Assembly (NCBI GenBank): GCA_947570695.1
Contig: CANOVB010000002.1
Coordinates: forward strand, 124,001-188,000
DNA: 64,000 nt
Source: an uncultured Clostridium sp.
GTDB lineage: Bacteria; Bacillota; Clostridia; TANB77; CAG-508
Reading direction: 5' to 3'
The notes below the pieces were generated by a model. It saw nothing but the letters and a program-made list of their open reading frames with translations, searched no databases and was not told the DNA's origin. Of the stretch, positions 17,929-28,188 are shown in pieces (the first letter of the stretch is position 1; the number at the start of each line of letters is the position of its first letter). Made by a program: the position numbers and the translations under genes.

Positions 17929-20900
17929 TTAATTTTTATTTTCTGTCTCTTCTAAAGTTTCACTGCCCTCTTCCTCGTTATTACTTTCTACCATATCTGC
18001 TACTGTTTGTTCTATTTCAGTATTAATTTTTATATCTTGATAACGTCTTAATCCTGTTCCTGTTGGAATTAATTTACCAATTATAACATTTTCTTTTAAT
18101 CCCATTAAGTTATCAACTTTACCTTTGATAGCCGCTTCTGTTAATACTTTTGTTGTTTCTTGGAATGAAGCCGCTGATAAGAAACTTTCTGTAGCAAGAG
18201 AAGCTTTTGTAATTCCAAGTAGAACTCTCTTAAATGTTGCTGGTTTCTTTCCTTGAGCTATTAATTCTTCATTTCTAAATTCAACTTCAAGTAAGTCAAC
18301 AAGTGAAGCTGTATAGAATTCTGAATCCCCTGGATCTTCAATTCTAACTTTTTTAAGCATTTGTCTAGCTATTACTTCAATGTGTTTATCATTAATATCA
18401 ACACCTTGGTTTCTATAAACTTTTTGAACTTCAGAAATGATATAAGTATAAACCCCTTCAACTCCTTTAATTGCAAGTAAATCGCCTGGATTTATAGAAC
18501 CTTCTGTAATCGGATCTCCAGCCTTTACTTCATCTCCATCTCTTACTTTTAATTTAGAACCAAAGCTAATTGTATATGTTTTACTGTTATCTTTACTTGT
18601 AACAATAACTTCTTTTCTCTTTTTATCATCATTAATTTTTACTGTACCATCTATTTCAGTTATTATAGCTAATCCTTTTGGATTTCTAGCTTCAAATAAC
18701 TCCTCAACTCTAGGAAGACCTTGTGTAATATCTCCTCCAGCAACACCTCCTGTATGGAATGTTCTCATTGTAAGCTGTGTACCAGGCTCACCTATTGATT
18801 GTGCTGCTATTATACCTACTGATTCTCCTTCATTTACTCTTTCACGAGTTGCAAGACCCATTCCATAACATTTAGCACAAGCACCATGTCTTGCTCTACA
18901 TTCTAGTATAGAACGAACAGCCACTTTTGTATGTCCTGCTTTAACTATTTCGTTTGCAATAGCGTCAGTAATCATAGTATTTGTATCTACAATTACTTTT
19001 CCTTTAGAATCTTTAATATCTTCTAATGGATATCTACCAACTAATCTTTCTTGTAATGGTTCAATTATTTGATTTCCATCTTTAATATCTTCTACAACAA
19101 TTCCTTTTGTTGTTCCACAATCAGCTTCTCTAATTATAATATCTTGTGATACATCAACTAATCTTCTTGTTAAATATCCAGAGTCAGCTGTTCTTAAAGC
19201 TGTATCTGTTAAACCTTTTCTAGCACCATGGGCTGAAATAAAGTATTCTAGTGAATCAAGTCCTTCACGGAAACAAGATTTAACTGGAATTTCAACAGCT
19301 TTACCAGATGTATTAGCCATAAGTCCACGCATACCTGCAATTTGTCTTAACTGATTCATATTACCACGGGCTCCAGATTGTGCCATCATGTATATTGGGT
19401 TTAACTCATTGAAATTATTTTTCATGGCTTCTGTAACATCATCTGTAGCTTTTTCCCAAATTTTAATAATTGCATTATATCTTTCAAGATCTGTAATCAT
19501 ACCACGTTGGTATTGTCTAAATATGTGAGAAACATCATCATCAGCTTTTGCTAAAATATCTTTTTTAGCTTCAGGAACTGCAACATCGGCAACAGATACT
19601 GTTATAGCACCTTTTGTTGAATATTTATATCCTGTCGCTTTAATGTAGTCAAGAACTTCAGCTGTTTTTGATAAACCATGAACATTTATACAATTTGCAA
19701 CTATTTTTCCTAAATTCTTTTTTATAACTGGGAAATCTATTTCTAAATCAAATTCTTTTTCTGGATCTGTTCTATCTACAAATCCTAAATCTTGTGGTAT
19801 TCCTTGGTTATATATTAATCTACCAACTGTTGTTTCTATAGTTTTATATCTTACAGTTCCATCTTCATCTGTTTTATATCTTCTTACTTTAATTTTGCAA
19901 TGTAATCCTACATCACCATTTAAGTAAGCCATCATAGCTTCATCTTCATCTTTAAAGTATAATCCTTCACCTTTTTCACCATCAATTTGAACTGTTAAGT
20001 AGTAAGCACCTAAAATCATATCCTGTGTAGGTACTGTAACTGGTTTACCATCTTGTGGTTTAAGTAAGTTATTTGTAGAAAGCATTAAATATCTAGCTTC
20101 TGAAATAGCTTCTGGTGTTAAAGGAACGTGAACAGCCATCTGGTCACCATCAAAGTCAGCATTAAATGCTGTACAAACTAATGGGTGAAGTTTAATTGCT
20201 CTACCTTCAACAAGTATTGGCTGGAATGCTTGAATACCTAATCTGTGTAATGTAGGAGCACGGTTTAACATTACAGGGTGGTCTTGAATAACCTCTTCTA
20301 ATATATCCCATACTTCTGGTCTTAATTTTTCAACCATTCTTTTTGCATTTTTGATATTGTGTGCAATTCCTCTACCAACTAATTCTTTCATAACAAATGG
20401 TTTGAAAAGCTCAACAGCCATTTCTTTTGGAAGACCGCATTGATAAATTTTAAGTTCTGGACCAACAACAATAACTGAACGTCCAGAGTAGTCAACTCTT
20501 TTTCCTAAAAGGTTTTGACGGAATCTACCTTGTTTTCCTTTTAGCATATCTGATAATGATTTTAAAGGTCTATTTCCAGCACCTGTTACTGGTCTTCCTC
20601 TTCTTCCATTATCTATTAAAGCATCTACAGATTCTTGAAGCATTCTTTTTTCATTTCTTACGATTATTTCTGGAGCTCCAAGTTCTAATAATCTTTTTAA
20701 TCTGTTATTTCTGTTTATAACTCTTCTGTATAAATCATTCAAATCTGACGTAGCAAATCTACCACCATCTAATTGAACCATAGGTCTTAATTCTGGTGGA
20801 ATAACTGGAATAACACTCATTATCATCCATTCAGGTTTGTTTTCAGAAACTCTAAATGATTCTACTGTATCTAATCTTTTTATAATTTTTGCCTTTTTTT

Positions 20901-21504
20901 GTTCACTTGCTTTTGCAAGTTCCTTTTTTAATTGTTTTGATAATTTCTCAATATCTATTTCAGCTAATAATTTTTTAATAGCCTCAGCTCCCATTTCAGC
21001 TTTAAAAGAGCCTCTTCCATATTTCTCTTCAGCTTCTACATATTCTTTTTCTGTTAAAACTTGATATTTTAATAATCCTGAAGTTCCTTTATCTGTAACT
21101 ATATAAGATGCAAAATATATAACCTTTTCTAAACTTCTAGGAGATATGTCAAGTAATAATCCTATTCTGCTTGGGATTCCTTTAAAGTACCAAATATGTG
21201 CGATTGGAGCAGCAAGTTCGATATGCCCCATTCTCTCTCTTCTTACTTTTGCAGTTGTTACTTCAACACCACATCTGTCGCAAACTATTCCTTTATATCT
21301 TACTCTTTTATATTTTCCACAATGACATTCCCAGTCTTTTGTTGGACCAAATATTTTTTCACAAAATAGTCCATCTTTTTCTGGTTTTAAAGTTCTATAG
21401 TTAATTGTTTCTGGTTTTTTTACTTCTCCATGTGACCATTCTCTTATTTTTTCATCTGAAGCTAATCCAATTTTTAACTTGTTAAAAATTTCTAATTCAT
21501 CCAC
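17929..21504 (-). CDS. rpoC: RNA polymerase beta-prime subunit
   Basis: The catalytic subunit of RNA polymerase. It has the N-terminal zinc finger ([20 protein letters not shown]), the active-site motif [12 protein letters not shown], the trigger-loop region around MRTFHTGG, and the C-terminal zinc site [14 protein letters not shown] prefer GTG at 21504 (1191 residues): it has AAGGGGG upstream and gives [15 protein letters not shown], where relatives begin; an in-frame ATG at 21561 would add 19 residues with no clear ribosome site. Length and domain order are standard. Unusually, a separate gene lies between it and rpoB. Confidence 0.97.
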   Translation of the reverse strand: MDELEIFNKLKIGLASDEKIREWSHGEVKKPETINYRTLKPEKDGLFCEKIFGPTKDWECHCGKYKRVRYKGIVCDRCGVEVTTAKVRRERMGHIELAAPIAHIWYFKGIPSRIGLLLDISPRSLEKVIYFASYIVTDKGTSGLLKYQVLTEKEYVEAEEKYGRGSFKAEMGAEAIKKLLAEIDIEKLSKQLKKELAKASEQKKAKIIKRLDTVESFRVSENKPEWMIMSVIPVIPPELRPMVQLDGGRFATSDLNDLYRRVINRNNRLKRLLELGAPEIIVRNEKRMLQESVDALIDNGRRGRPVTGAGNRPLKSLSDMLKGKQGRFRQNLLGKRVDYSGRSVIVVGPELKIYQCGLPKEMAVELFKPFVMKELVGRGIAHNIKNAKRMVEKLRPEVWDILEEVIQDHPVMLNRAPTLHRLGIQAFQPILVEGRAIKLHPLVCTAFNADFDGDQMAVHVPLTPEAISEARYLMLSTNNLLKPQDGKPVTVPTQDMILGAYYLTVQIDGEKGEGLYFKDEDEAMMAYLNGDVGLHCKIKVRRYKTDEDGTVRYKTIETTVGRLIYNQGIPQDLGFVDRTDPEKEFDLEIDFPVIKKNLGKIVANCINVHGLSKTAEVLDYIKATGYKYSTKGAITVSVADVAVPEAKKDILAKADDDVSHIFRQYQRGMITDLERYNAIIKIWEKATDDVTEAMKNNFNELNPIYMMAQSGARGNMNQLRQIAGMRGLMANTSGKAVEIPVKSCFREGLDSLEYFISAHGARKGLTDTALRTADSGYLTRRLVDVSQDIIIREADCGTTKGIVVEDIKDGNQIIEPLQERLVGRYPLEDIKDSKGKVIVDTNTMITDAIANEIVKAGHTKVAVRSILECRARHGACAKCYGMGLATRERVNEGESVGIIAAQSIGEPGTQLTMRTFHTGGVAGGDITQGLPRVEELFEARNPKGLAIITEIDGTVKINDDKKRKEVIVTSKDNSKTYTISFGSKLKVRDGDEVKAGDPITEGSINPGDLLAIKGVEGVYTYIISEVQKVYRNQGVDINDKHIEVIARQMLKKVRIEDPGDSEFYTASLVDLLEVEFRNEELIAQGKKPATFKRVLLGITKASLATESFLSAASFQETTKVLTEAAIKGKVDNLMGLKENVIIGKLIPTGTGLRRYQDIKINTEIEQTVADMVESNNEEEGSETLEETENKN

Positions 21505-21637
21505 TTTTACAGTAGCCCCCTTATATTTTTTATTTAGGTAGCAAATAATACTATTTACCAAGCTTTAACTGTATTTTAAACTATACACTGCTGTACAATT
21601 TATTATGAAGTTTAAAATACATTAAAGCTATTAATAT

Positions 21638-22302
21638 TTAATTATTTTTTTCTGATAAATCTTGCTCTTTTTCTGATTCTTCTTTTGAACTAGTGTATAC
21701 TAAATGTCTTCTAAGTGATTCTTCAGTATAATATTTTCCTTCATGCTCTGTAACTTCTAAAACAGAAGCACATTCTTTCAAAACTTCTGACTCTGGGCAA
21801 CCTAAAACCTCTGCTAAATCGCTTTCTTGAATTCCAATCATTGTAGCTACACTTCTTTTTAAATCTTGCAATTCAACAACTCCATAAGTAATATCTTGTA
21901 CCTTTAAACTTTTAAAAGTATTATTAAAATACTCTGTAATTTCACTAATTGTAGTATCAGCTGTTACTGGCATTCTAACTTGTATAGTATTTATTGGTTT
22001 AGAACCATGCATTTTTCCTTTTTGGAATTTATTAGGAAAATTTACTGCTAATAAATCTAATGTAGCTTTGTTTGTTTCAGATAATGTATCGTATTCTACG
22101 TCTATATAAGCATTTCCTCCAATATCTTTTATATTTGCTGAACACATTAAAGTATTTATATTTAAATCATATAAATTTCTTATTGGTTCTAATAATGGTT
22201 CTTCTACAAAGCTATCTAGATTTTCTTTACTTTTTATTTTAACTGATGCACATTCTATTGGCTGTATATCACTAATTTTTTTGATTTATCAATTTCTATC
22301 AT
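21638..22302 (-). CDS. Unrecognised protein encoded between rpoB and rpoC, needing a -1 shift at A7
   Basis: The clear open frame is 169 codons from ATG 22147, but it stays open 50 codons further upstream without a canonical start. A better start is ATG 22302, overlapping the rpoB terminus with AAGGA at good distance; this frame stops after 15 codons. The two join at TCA AAA AAA TTA (A7), an A AAA AAA heptamer in the register for -1 slippage, giving about 221 residues beginning MIEIDKSKKISDIQP. No domain is recognised. It is soluble, mixed alpha/beta, with five Cys residues and a charged tail. Its position implies cotranscription with RNA polymerase. A lost A in the sequence is the simple alternative. 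Confidence 0.6.
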
Positions 22303-22304
22303 TA

Positions 22305-25300
22305 TTATTCATCCTTGTCATCTAAAGAATCTAAATCTTTAAATATTTTATCATCTGGTAAATCTTCTTCATCTAATATATTAGTAAAGAATTCATCATC
22401 TTCTAGTTCATCTTGCTCTTCTAATTCATCTTCAGTTACAGTATTTAGATTATCTTCTTCTAGTTCACTTTCATCTAATCTTTCCTCTACTCCGTCTAGT
22501 CCCTCTTCACTATGTTCTTTAATTTCAATTTCTTCATCAGATTCACTATAAAGTTTTACATCTAAACCTAAAGATTGAAGTTCTTTTATTAAAACTTTAA
22601 AAGATTCTGGAATTCCTGGTTCAGGAATATTTTCACCCTTAACAATAGCTTCATAAGTTTTTACTCTTCCCACTACGTCATCTGATTTTACAGTTAAGAT
22701 TTCTTGAAGTGTATATGCAGCACCATAAGCTTCTAGTGCCCAAACTTCCATCTCTCCAAATCTCTGTCCACCAAATTGAGCTTTACCACCAAGTGGTTGT
22801 TGTGTAACTAATGAGTATGGTCCAGTTGAACGAGCATGTATCTTATCATCAACTAAGTGGTGAAGTTTTAACATGTACATTACACCAACTGTAATTGGTT
22901 GATCAAATGGCTCTCCAGTTCTTCCATCATAAAGAATAGATTTACCATTTGTTTCAAGTCCTGCTGTTTCAAGCATAGCTTCAATATCTTCTTCTGTTGC
23001 GCCATCAAATACTGGTGTAGCCATTTTCCAGCCAAGCATTCTTGCAGCAGCACCTAAGTGGACTTCAAGCACCTGTCCTAAGTTCATACGAGAAGGTACA
23101 CCAAGTGGATTTAAGACAACATCTACTGGAGTTCCATCTGGTAAGAATGGCATATCTTCTTCTGGTAATATTCTTGAGATAACACCTTTATTACCATGAC
23201 GTCCAGCCATTTTATCTCCAACAGATATTTTTCTTTTTTGAGCTATATAAATTCTTATTACTTGATTTACACCTGGAGCTAATTCATCTGAATTTTCTCT
23301 TGTAAATACTTTAACATCAACTATTGTTCCTGCTTCACCATGAGGTACTCTTAAAGAAGTATCTCTAACTTCTCTAGCTTTTTCACCAAAGATAGCTCTT
23401 AATAATCTTTCTTCTGCTGTTAATTCTGTTTCTCCTTTTGGAGTAACTTTACCAACTAAAATATCTCCTGGTCTTACTTCAGCACCAATTCTAATTACAC
23501 CATTATCATCTAAATCACGAAGTGAATCTTCACCAACGTTTGGTATATCACGTGTAATTTCTTCTGGTCCTAATTTTGTATCACGACATTCGCAATCATA
23601 ATCTTCTATATGCATTGATGTTAAAACATCTTCTTTAACTAATCTCTCATTTAACAAAATAGCATCTTCATAGTTATAACCTTCCCAAGTAGTGAACGCA
23701 ATAAGTAAGTTTTTACCTAATGCCATTTCTCCATTTTGAGTAGCTGGTCCATCAGCTATTACATCACCACGTCTAACTGTTTCTCCTTCTTTTACTATTG
23801 GTCTTTGGTTAATACATGTACTACCATTTGTTCTTTTGAATTTTCTTAATACATAAGTTCTTTTTTGTCCTGCTTCATTTTTTACAACTACTTTATCACC
23901 TTCAACAGTTTCTACAACACCGTTTTCTTCAGCTAAAACCATAACTCCTGAATCTTTAGCTGCTTTATATTCAATACCTGTTCCAACCATAGGTGAATCT
24001 GTAATCATAAGTGGAACTGCCTGACGTTGCATGTTAGATCCCATTAATGCACGGTTAGCATCGTCATGCTCTAAGAAAGGAATCATTGCAGCTCCAACTG
24101 AAACTAATTGTTTTGGAGAAACGTCTATATAATCTACTTTTGTTTTTTCAATTTCTTTAATTTCAGCACGGTCTCTAACTCTAACTCTTTTATTTACTAA
24201 GCAGTTATTTTCATCAAACGGTTCTGAAGCTTGACAAATAATAAATTGATCTTCTTCATCAGCTGTCATATAAGTAACTTCATCGGTTACTTTGCAAGAT
24301 TCTTTATCTATTTTTCTATATGGAGTTTCAATAAATCCATATTCATTAATTATAGCAAATGTTGATAATGCTGAAATTAATCCAATGTTTGGTCCTTCTG
24401 GAGATTCTATTGGACATAATCTTCCATAGTGAGTATAGTGAATATCACGAACCTCAAATCCAGCTCTTTCTCTTGATAAACCACCAGGTCCTAAAGCTGA
24501 TATTCTTCTTTTATGTGTTAATTCTGATAATGGGTTAGTTTGATCCATGAATTGTGATAATTGAGAACTTCCAAAGAATTCTCTAATAGAAGATGTAATA
24601 GGTTTTGTATTAATTAATGTTTGTGGTGTTACAACATCTAGATCTTGAATTGTCATTCTTTCACGAACAACTCTTTCAAGTCTTGTTAAACCAATTCTAA
24701 ATTGATTTTGTAATAACTCACCAACACATCTAATACGTCTGTTTCCTAAATGATCTATATCATCTATATCTCCTAATTTAGGTTTTCCTGTATCAGATAT
24801 TAAAACATTGTACTCTAAGTTTAATAAGTAATTTACTGATGCTAAAATGTCTTCTGTAACAATATGTTTTGGTATTAATTCTTCCATTCTTTCTTCTATT
24901 GCTTTTTTAAGTTCTTTATCATTTTTAGATGTCTCTAAAATATTTTGTAGAACTGCATAATTAACATCGACTTTTATTTTTAAATCTTCTATAAGTTTAG
25001 AATCTACATGAGCATGTATATCAACTGTTCCATTTCCTATAACTTTAGCTTTTTTACCTTCTATATTTACATATACAACATTTATTCCACTATTTTGAAT
25101 TTGTCTTGCAACTTCTCTTGAAATAACTTCATCTTTTTCAACAAAAACTTCTCCAGTTTCTGGATTTGCAATAGTTTCATATGCAATATGGTTAGCTATT
25201 CTTGATGCTAAACCTAATTTTTTATTATATTTATATCTACCAACTTTTGATAAATCATAACGTCTGCTATCAAAGAATAATCCATCAAAAAGATTTCTTG

Positions 25301-26060
25301 CAGCATCAACAGTTGGTAATTCTCCTGGTCTTAATTTTTTATAAATTTCTATTAAAGCTTCATCAGATGTTTTAACAGTGTCTTTAGCTATAGTAGCTAA
25401 AATTTTATCTTCTTCTCCGAAAAAATCTATAATTTTTTCATCAGTGTCTAATCCAATAGCTCTTAGAAGGGAGGTAACTGGTAATTTTCTTGTTCTATCA
25501 ATTCTTACCCAAAATACGTCATTACTATCTGTTTCATATTCTATCCAAGCGCCTCTTATTGGCATTACTGTAGCTGTGTAAAGTTTCTTTCCTACTTTAT
25601 CATAAGTAGAATCATAGTAGCATCCTGGTGAACGTACTAACTGACTTACTACAACTCTTTCCGCTCCATTTATAACGAATGTTCCACTATCTGTCATAAG
25701 TGGAAAATCTCCTAAGTAAATTTCTTGCTCCTTAATTTCTCCAGTTTCACGGTTAATTAATCTAACCTTTACATGTAATCTAGTAGAATAAGTAGCATCT
25801 CTTTCTTTTGATTCTTCTAATGAATACTTTGTTTTATCTTCCATGTAATAATCAAAGAATTCTAAAACTAAGTTTCCTGAATAATCGATTATTGGTGAAA
25901 TATCTTTTAATACTTCTCCTAAACCTTCCTTTATGAACCAATCATAAGAATCTTTTTGAACTTTTAATAAATTAGGAATTTCAACAAAATCACCTATTTT
26001 AGAAAAAGTTTTACGTACAGATTTTTCATGTACAATGTCTTTTACTTTTATTTTTCCCAA
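22305..26060 (-). CDS. rpoB: RNA polymerase beta subunit
   Basis: The 1251-residue beta subunit, with family blocks throughout: [10 protein letters not shown], the rifampicin region ([31 protein letters not shown], quoted in parts: [12 protein letters not shown] and [14 protein letters not shown]), [30 protein letters not shown] and [19 protein letters not shown]. Residue identities in the rifampicin region are the susceptible type (Asp and His present). The C-terminal 80 or so residues are an extremely acidic tail (runs of Glu/Asp, Leu and Ser), longer than in B. subtilis. ATG follows an AAGGTGG site. A promoter is at 26241-26270, with a leader of roughly 170 bases. Confidence 0.97.
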   Translation of the reverse strand: MGKIKVKDIVHEKSVRKTFSKIGDFVEIPNLLKVQKDSYDWFIKEGLGEVLKDISPIIDYSGNLVLEFFDYYMEDKTKYSLEESKERDATYSTRLHVKVRLINRETGEIKEQEIYLGDFPLMTDSGTFVINGAERVVVSQLVRSPGCYYDSTYDKVGKKLYTATVMPIRGAWIEYETDSNDVFWVRIDRTRKLPVTSLLRAIGLDTDEKIIDFFGEEDKILATIAKDTVKTSDEALIEIYKKLRPGELPTVDAARNLFDGLFFDSRRYDLSKVGRYKYNKKLGLASRIANHIAYETIANPETGEVFVEKDEVISREVARQIQNSGINVVYVNIEGKKAKVIGNGTVDIHAHVDSKLIEDLKIKVDVNYAVLQNILETSKNDKELKKAIEERMEELIPKHIVTEDILASVNYLLNLEYNVLISDTGKPKLGDIDDIDHLGNRRIRCVGELLQNQFRIGLTRLERVVRERMTIQDLDVVTPQTLINTKPITSSIREFFGSSQLSQFMDQTNPLSELTHKRRISALGPGGLSRERAGFEVRDIHYTHYGRLCPIESPEGPNIGLISALSTFAIINEYGFIETPYRKIDKESCKVTDEVTYMTADEEDQFIICQASEPFDENNCLVNKRVRVRDRAEIKEIEKTKVDYIDVSPKQLVSVGAAMIPFLEHDDANRALMGSNMQRQAVPLMITDSPMVGTGIEYKAAKDSGVMVLAEENGVVETVEGDKVVVKNEAGQKRTYVLRKFKRTNGSTCINQRPIVKEGETVRRGDVIADGPATQNGEMALGKNLLIAFTTWEGYNYEDAILLNERLVKEDVLTSMHIEDYDCECRDTKLGPEEITRDIPNVGEDSLRDLDDNGVIRIGAEVRPGDILVGKVTPKGETELTAEERLLRAIFGEKAREVRDTSLRVPHGEAGTIVDVKVFTRENSDELAPGVNQVIRIYIAQKRKISVGDKMAGRHGNKGVISRILPEEDMPFLPDGTPVDVVLNPLGVPSRMNLGQVLEVHLGAAARMLGWKMATPVFDGATEEDIEAMLETAGLETNGKSILYDGRTGEPFDQPITVGVMYMLKLHHLVDDKIHARSTGPYSLVTQQPLGGKAQFGGQRFGEMEVWALEAYGAAYTLQEILTVKSDDVVGRVKTYEAIVKGENIPEPGIPESFKVLIKELQSLGLDVKLYSESDEEIEIKEHSEEGLDGVEERLDESELEEDNLNTVTEDELEEQDELEDDEFFTNILDEEDLPDDKIFKDLDSLDDKDE

Positions 26061-26449
26061 AATAAAATACCACCTTATCTATAAATTTAGCAGGTATGTG
26101 TATTTATTTACCCATTAGGTCCCTCTTGTAATAAAAGGTTTTTAATCTCAAAATTTCCCCCTGCCAAAAAGCAAATTTTAAAATTAGTTCCTCTTTTATT
26201 CAATTCCTCCTAGCGGATATTCGTATAAAATTACTACAGTATTATATATTAATTATGTATATTAAGTCAATACTTTTTTAACTTTTTCTTAGGGAAATAA
26301 GAGTTTCATTTGTAACATTAGAACTATATATTAAAAATTTGTATACAAATATCTACTAAATTCTTAAATTTCCTTTCTATATCCTATACAAAATTGTCAA
26401 AGATTTTATTTAAGTAGGAAATATAAAACAATTTCTATTAAATAAAAAA
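26061..26449 (-). other. rpoB leader and upstream intergenic region
   Basis: It contains the rpoB promoter and a leader of roughly 170 bases with a G-rich stretch (GCAGGGGGAAA on the minus strand) and no clear reading frame. I could not identify a known ribosomal-protein leader. Beyond the promoter the sequence up to the GC-rich gene's terminator is featureless and AT-rich. Confidence 0.5.
26241..26270 (-). promoter_or_regulatory. rpoB operon promoter
   Basis: TTGACT (26265-26270) and TATAAT (26241-26246) on the minus strand with an 18-base spacer. Confidence 0.65.
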
Positions 26450-26486
26450 TAAAGCAACGGGAAGATTTCTCTTTCCCGTCGCTTTT
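26450..26486 (-). terminator. Terminator of the GC-rich gene
   Basis: AAAGCAACGGGA pairs with TCCCGTCGCTTT (one mismatch) and is followed on the minus strand by a run of T residues. It is a strong intrinsic terminator just past the stop codon. Confidence 0.85.
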
Positions 26487-26497
26487 GATGCCTTGCA

Positions 26498-26923
26498 TTA
26501 CTTTTTCTTCTGGGGCTTCGGAATCTCGCCTCCCCTCTGCAAGGTTTCGATGGCAGTGACGCAGTTCTGCGCCTTGACGCGGAAGTCCTTGCACTCGGCA
26601 GCCAGCTGCTTCTTCTGACGCACATCGTCCTCCACCTTGGGCAGGTTCTCCTTGTTCTTGATGAACTCCTGCAGCTTGGCAACGATGCGCTTGGGAATCT
26701 CAGTGGTCTGCTTGCGCTTCAGGCTGAACCAGATCAGCTTAAACGCTTCGCCGAAGAACCGCCGCTTTCTGCAAGCCTTAATGGCCTGACGCAGGTTTTC
26801 CTTGGCTTTCGCCAGTTCCTTACCCGCCAGATCCTCAGCCTCAAGGGCCTCCTTCAGATTTGCATCGGCGTCCACCCTCATGGCGGCCAGTTCCTTCTGG
26901 TACTTCTTTACTAAATCTGTCAT
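26498..26923 (-). CDS. GC-rich orphan gene encoding a basic coiled-coil protein
   Basis: A 141-residue, highly charged protein predicted to be almost all helix: a coiled coil (about residues 5-48, Ala/Glu/Lys-rich), a basic patch KACRKRRFFGEAFKLIW with some hydrophobic character, a second helix, and a Lys-rich end (PKPQKKK). No signal peptide or known domain. Composition differs sharply from its neighbours: 36 of 60 bases are G/C at 26581-26640 against 12 of 60 at 26281-26340. It uses CGG CGG for Arg-Arg, codons otherwise absent from native genes here. GGAAGGAG precedes the ATG. It is flanked by a perfect promoter and a strong terminator, so it looks like a self-contained acquired unit. The function is unknown. 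Confidence 0.75.
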   Translation of the reverse strand: MTDLVKKYQKELAAMRVDADANLKEALEAEDLAGKELAKAKENLRQAIKACRKRRFFGEAFKLIWFSLKRKQTTEIPKRIVAKLQEFIKNKENLPKVEDDVRQKKQLAAECKDFRVKAQNCVTAIETLQRGGEIPKPQKKK

Positions 26924-27017
26924 CTTGAATTCTCCTTCCTTATACTGACAAAGTTGTTAATGAAACGTTAGGTAGAACTAAGGAATCTCTTCAAAGGTTT
27001 ACGCATTCCTACTTTTA

Positions 27018-27046
27018 ATTATACCTTATTTAAAAGTCATTGTCAA
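27018..27046 (-). promoter_or_regulatory. Consensus promoter of the GC-rich gene
   Basis: TTGACA (27041-27046) and TATAAT (27018-27023) with exactly 17 bases between them. A leader of nearly 90 bases follows before the ATG at 26923. Confidence 0.9.
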
Positions 27047-27119
27047 TTTTATGTTAATAATAAAATTACTTGATTTTTAGATAAAAATACTTTATATTAT
27101 ATGTATATAAGGAGTAAAT

Positions 27120-27731
27120 ATGGAAAACGATTTTAATTTCGATTTTGATAAAAAATTAAATATAAAAAAAGTTATTTTTGTAGGAATTGTAGCACTTTTT
27201 CTACTTGTAATTTTAATAGAACTAATTTCTACGCCTTTTAAAAAGAAAAAAGAACAAGATATAGAAAATAGTAATCCAAATTCAAGCTTTTCAGACAGTA
27301 GCTCTTTAATTAATTTAACACTTTCTAAAAAATATGAACTTACTAAATATACACCAAGTCAAAATTACTTATTAGAGCTTAGATCTCCTAATGATTTAAA
27401 TATATTTATAGCCAAAAAAGATTTTGTAGATGATAGAAATTTATTAGATATAGTATCAGCAGATAAACGTTCGTATATAGAAGAATTTAGCAAATATTCA
27501 AATCTATCAGACATAACAGAAATTACTACAGGAATTAATCTTCCTGCTTATACATATTGTTTCCATTATTTAGATAGTAAATTAAAAAAATCCTTCTATT
27601 TACAAATTATTTGGATTCAAGCAGAAGATGGATATTACATAATTGACGTTGAATTCCCTTTAGATGATATTTCATCTTATTCTAGTATTATAACTGATGT
27701 TGCAAATTCTTTTAAAATTAATGAAGTATAA
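27120..27731 (+). CDS. Membrane-anchored protein of unknown function
   Basis: A 203-residue protein with a short acidic N-terminus, one membrane segment (about residues 19-39), a Lys-rich stop (KKKKEQ) that predicts an outside C-terminus, a Ser/Asn linker and a globular domain (about 65-203). The domain ends in a pattern (YYIIDVEFPLDD, then SIITDVANSFKI) reminiscent of PsbP/DcrB-like folds, in which a final helix reads I-x-x-SF-x; this is only a resemblance. AAGGAG lies before the ATG. It converges with the small peptide gene, sharing a terminator. Confidence 0.7.
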   Translation: MENDFNFDFDKKLNIKKVIFVGIVALFLLVILIELISTPFKKKKEQDIENSNPNSSFSDSSSLINLTLSKKYELTKYTPSQNYLLELRSPNDLNIFIAKKDFVDDRNLLDIVSADKRSYIEEFSKYSNLSDITEITTGINLPAYTYCFHYLDSKLKKSFYLQIIWIQAEDGYYIIDVEFPLDDISSYSSIITDVANSFKINEV

Positions 27732-27741
27732 CTTAAAAAAT

Positions 27742-27777
27742 AAGTCTTCCTGCTAGTTTCTTTAGCATCGAAGACTT
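27742..27777. terminator. Bidirectional terminator
   Basis: AAGTCTTC (27742-27749) pairs with GAAGACTT (27770-27777), with an inner TGCTA/TAGCA pairing. It lies 10 bases past the plus-strand gene and just past the minus-strand small ORF, with a T-rich tail on both strands. Confidence 0.82.
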
Positions 27778-27785
27778 AACTTATT

Positions 27786-27884
27786 TTATGAAGGTGCAGC
27801 ATCATATCCTAAATGTATTGTTCCATTTTTTATTACAACCCCTAAATCTAAATCTGGCATAACATAATTTATTTTTTCATCCAC
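27786..27884 (-). CDS. 32-residue peptide of unknown function
   Basis: A small frame starting at GTG 27884 with one of the strongest ribosome sites in the window (GAGGAGGTGA, 8 bases upstream) and ending just before a terminator. The peptide begins MDEKINYVMPDLDLG, continues VVIKNGTIHLGYDAAPS, and has no Cys and no membrane segment. The acidic N-terminal half resembles a leader, and it could be a regulatory or precursor peptide, but no modification enzyme is nearby. Its position downstream of the AI-2E transporter gene may be coincidental. Confidence 0.55.
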   Translation of the reverse strand: MDEKINYVMPDLDLGVVIKNGTIHLGYDAAPS

Positions 27885-28188
27885 AAAACTCACCTCCTCT
27901 CAAACTTTAAAATTCTTGTTATTTTTTAAAATCCACAAAATTTACACAAATTGTTGATATTTTTTAAAACGCAAAATAAGCCTTTACCAAAAGTAAGCTT
28001 TTAAACTTACTAAGTAAAGACTTATTTCCATTATTTTTAGAGTAGTCTTTAACTACTCTTTTTTCTTCTTTTAAATTTCTACTTGTGTGTGTGTATGTGT
28101 GTGTACTCTTACAAGGGTTTTAAGTTTATACATATTTTATTTTCCTTTTTTATTCTATTTATATTTTATCATTTATTTAATGCAATGT
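27885..28188. other. Intergenic region with inverted repeats and a GT tract
   Basis: It contains an imperfect long hairpin (27974-28027: AAATAAG, TTTAC and AAGTAAG pair in order with CTTACTA, GTAAA and CTTATTT), a plus-strand terminator-like hairpin (AGAGTAGT/ACTACTCT at 28039-28059 followed by T residues), and an alternating GT tract (28084-28104). No plus-strand gene precedes the terminator other than the one already terminated at 27777, so a small RNA is possible. Confidence 0.45.
28039..28064 (+). terminator. Orphan intrinsic terminator
   Basis: A perfect 8-base stem AGAGTAGT/ACTACTCT with a 5-base loop and a following T-run on the plus strand. It has no obvious upstream gene of its own. 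Confidence 0.6.

Noticed and set aside
26406..26682. Alternative reading frames in the GC-rich gene
   Set aside because: The 26498-26923 frame alone has a ribosome site, ends before the terminator and has coherent coiled-coil composition.
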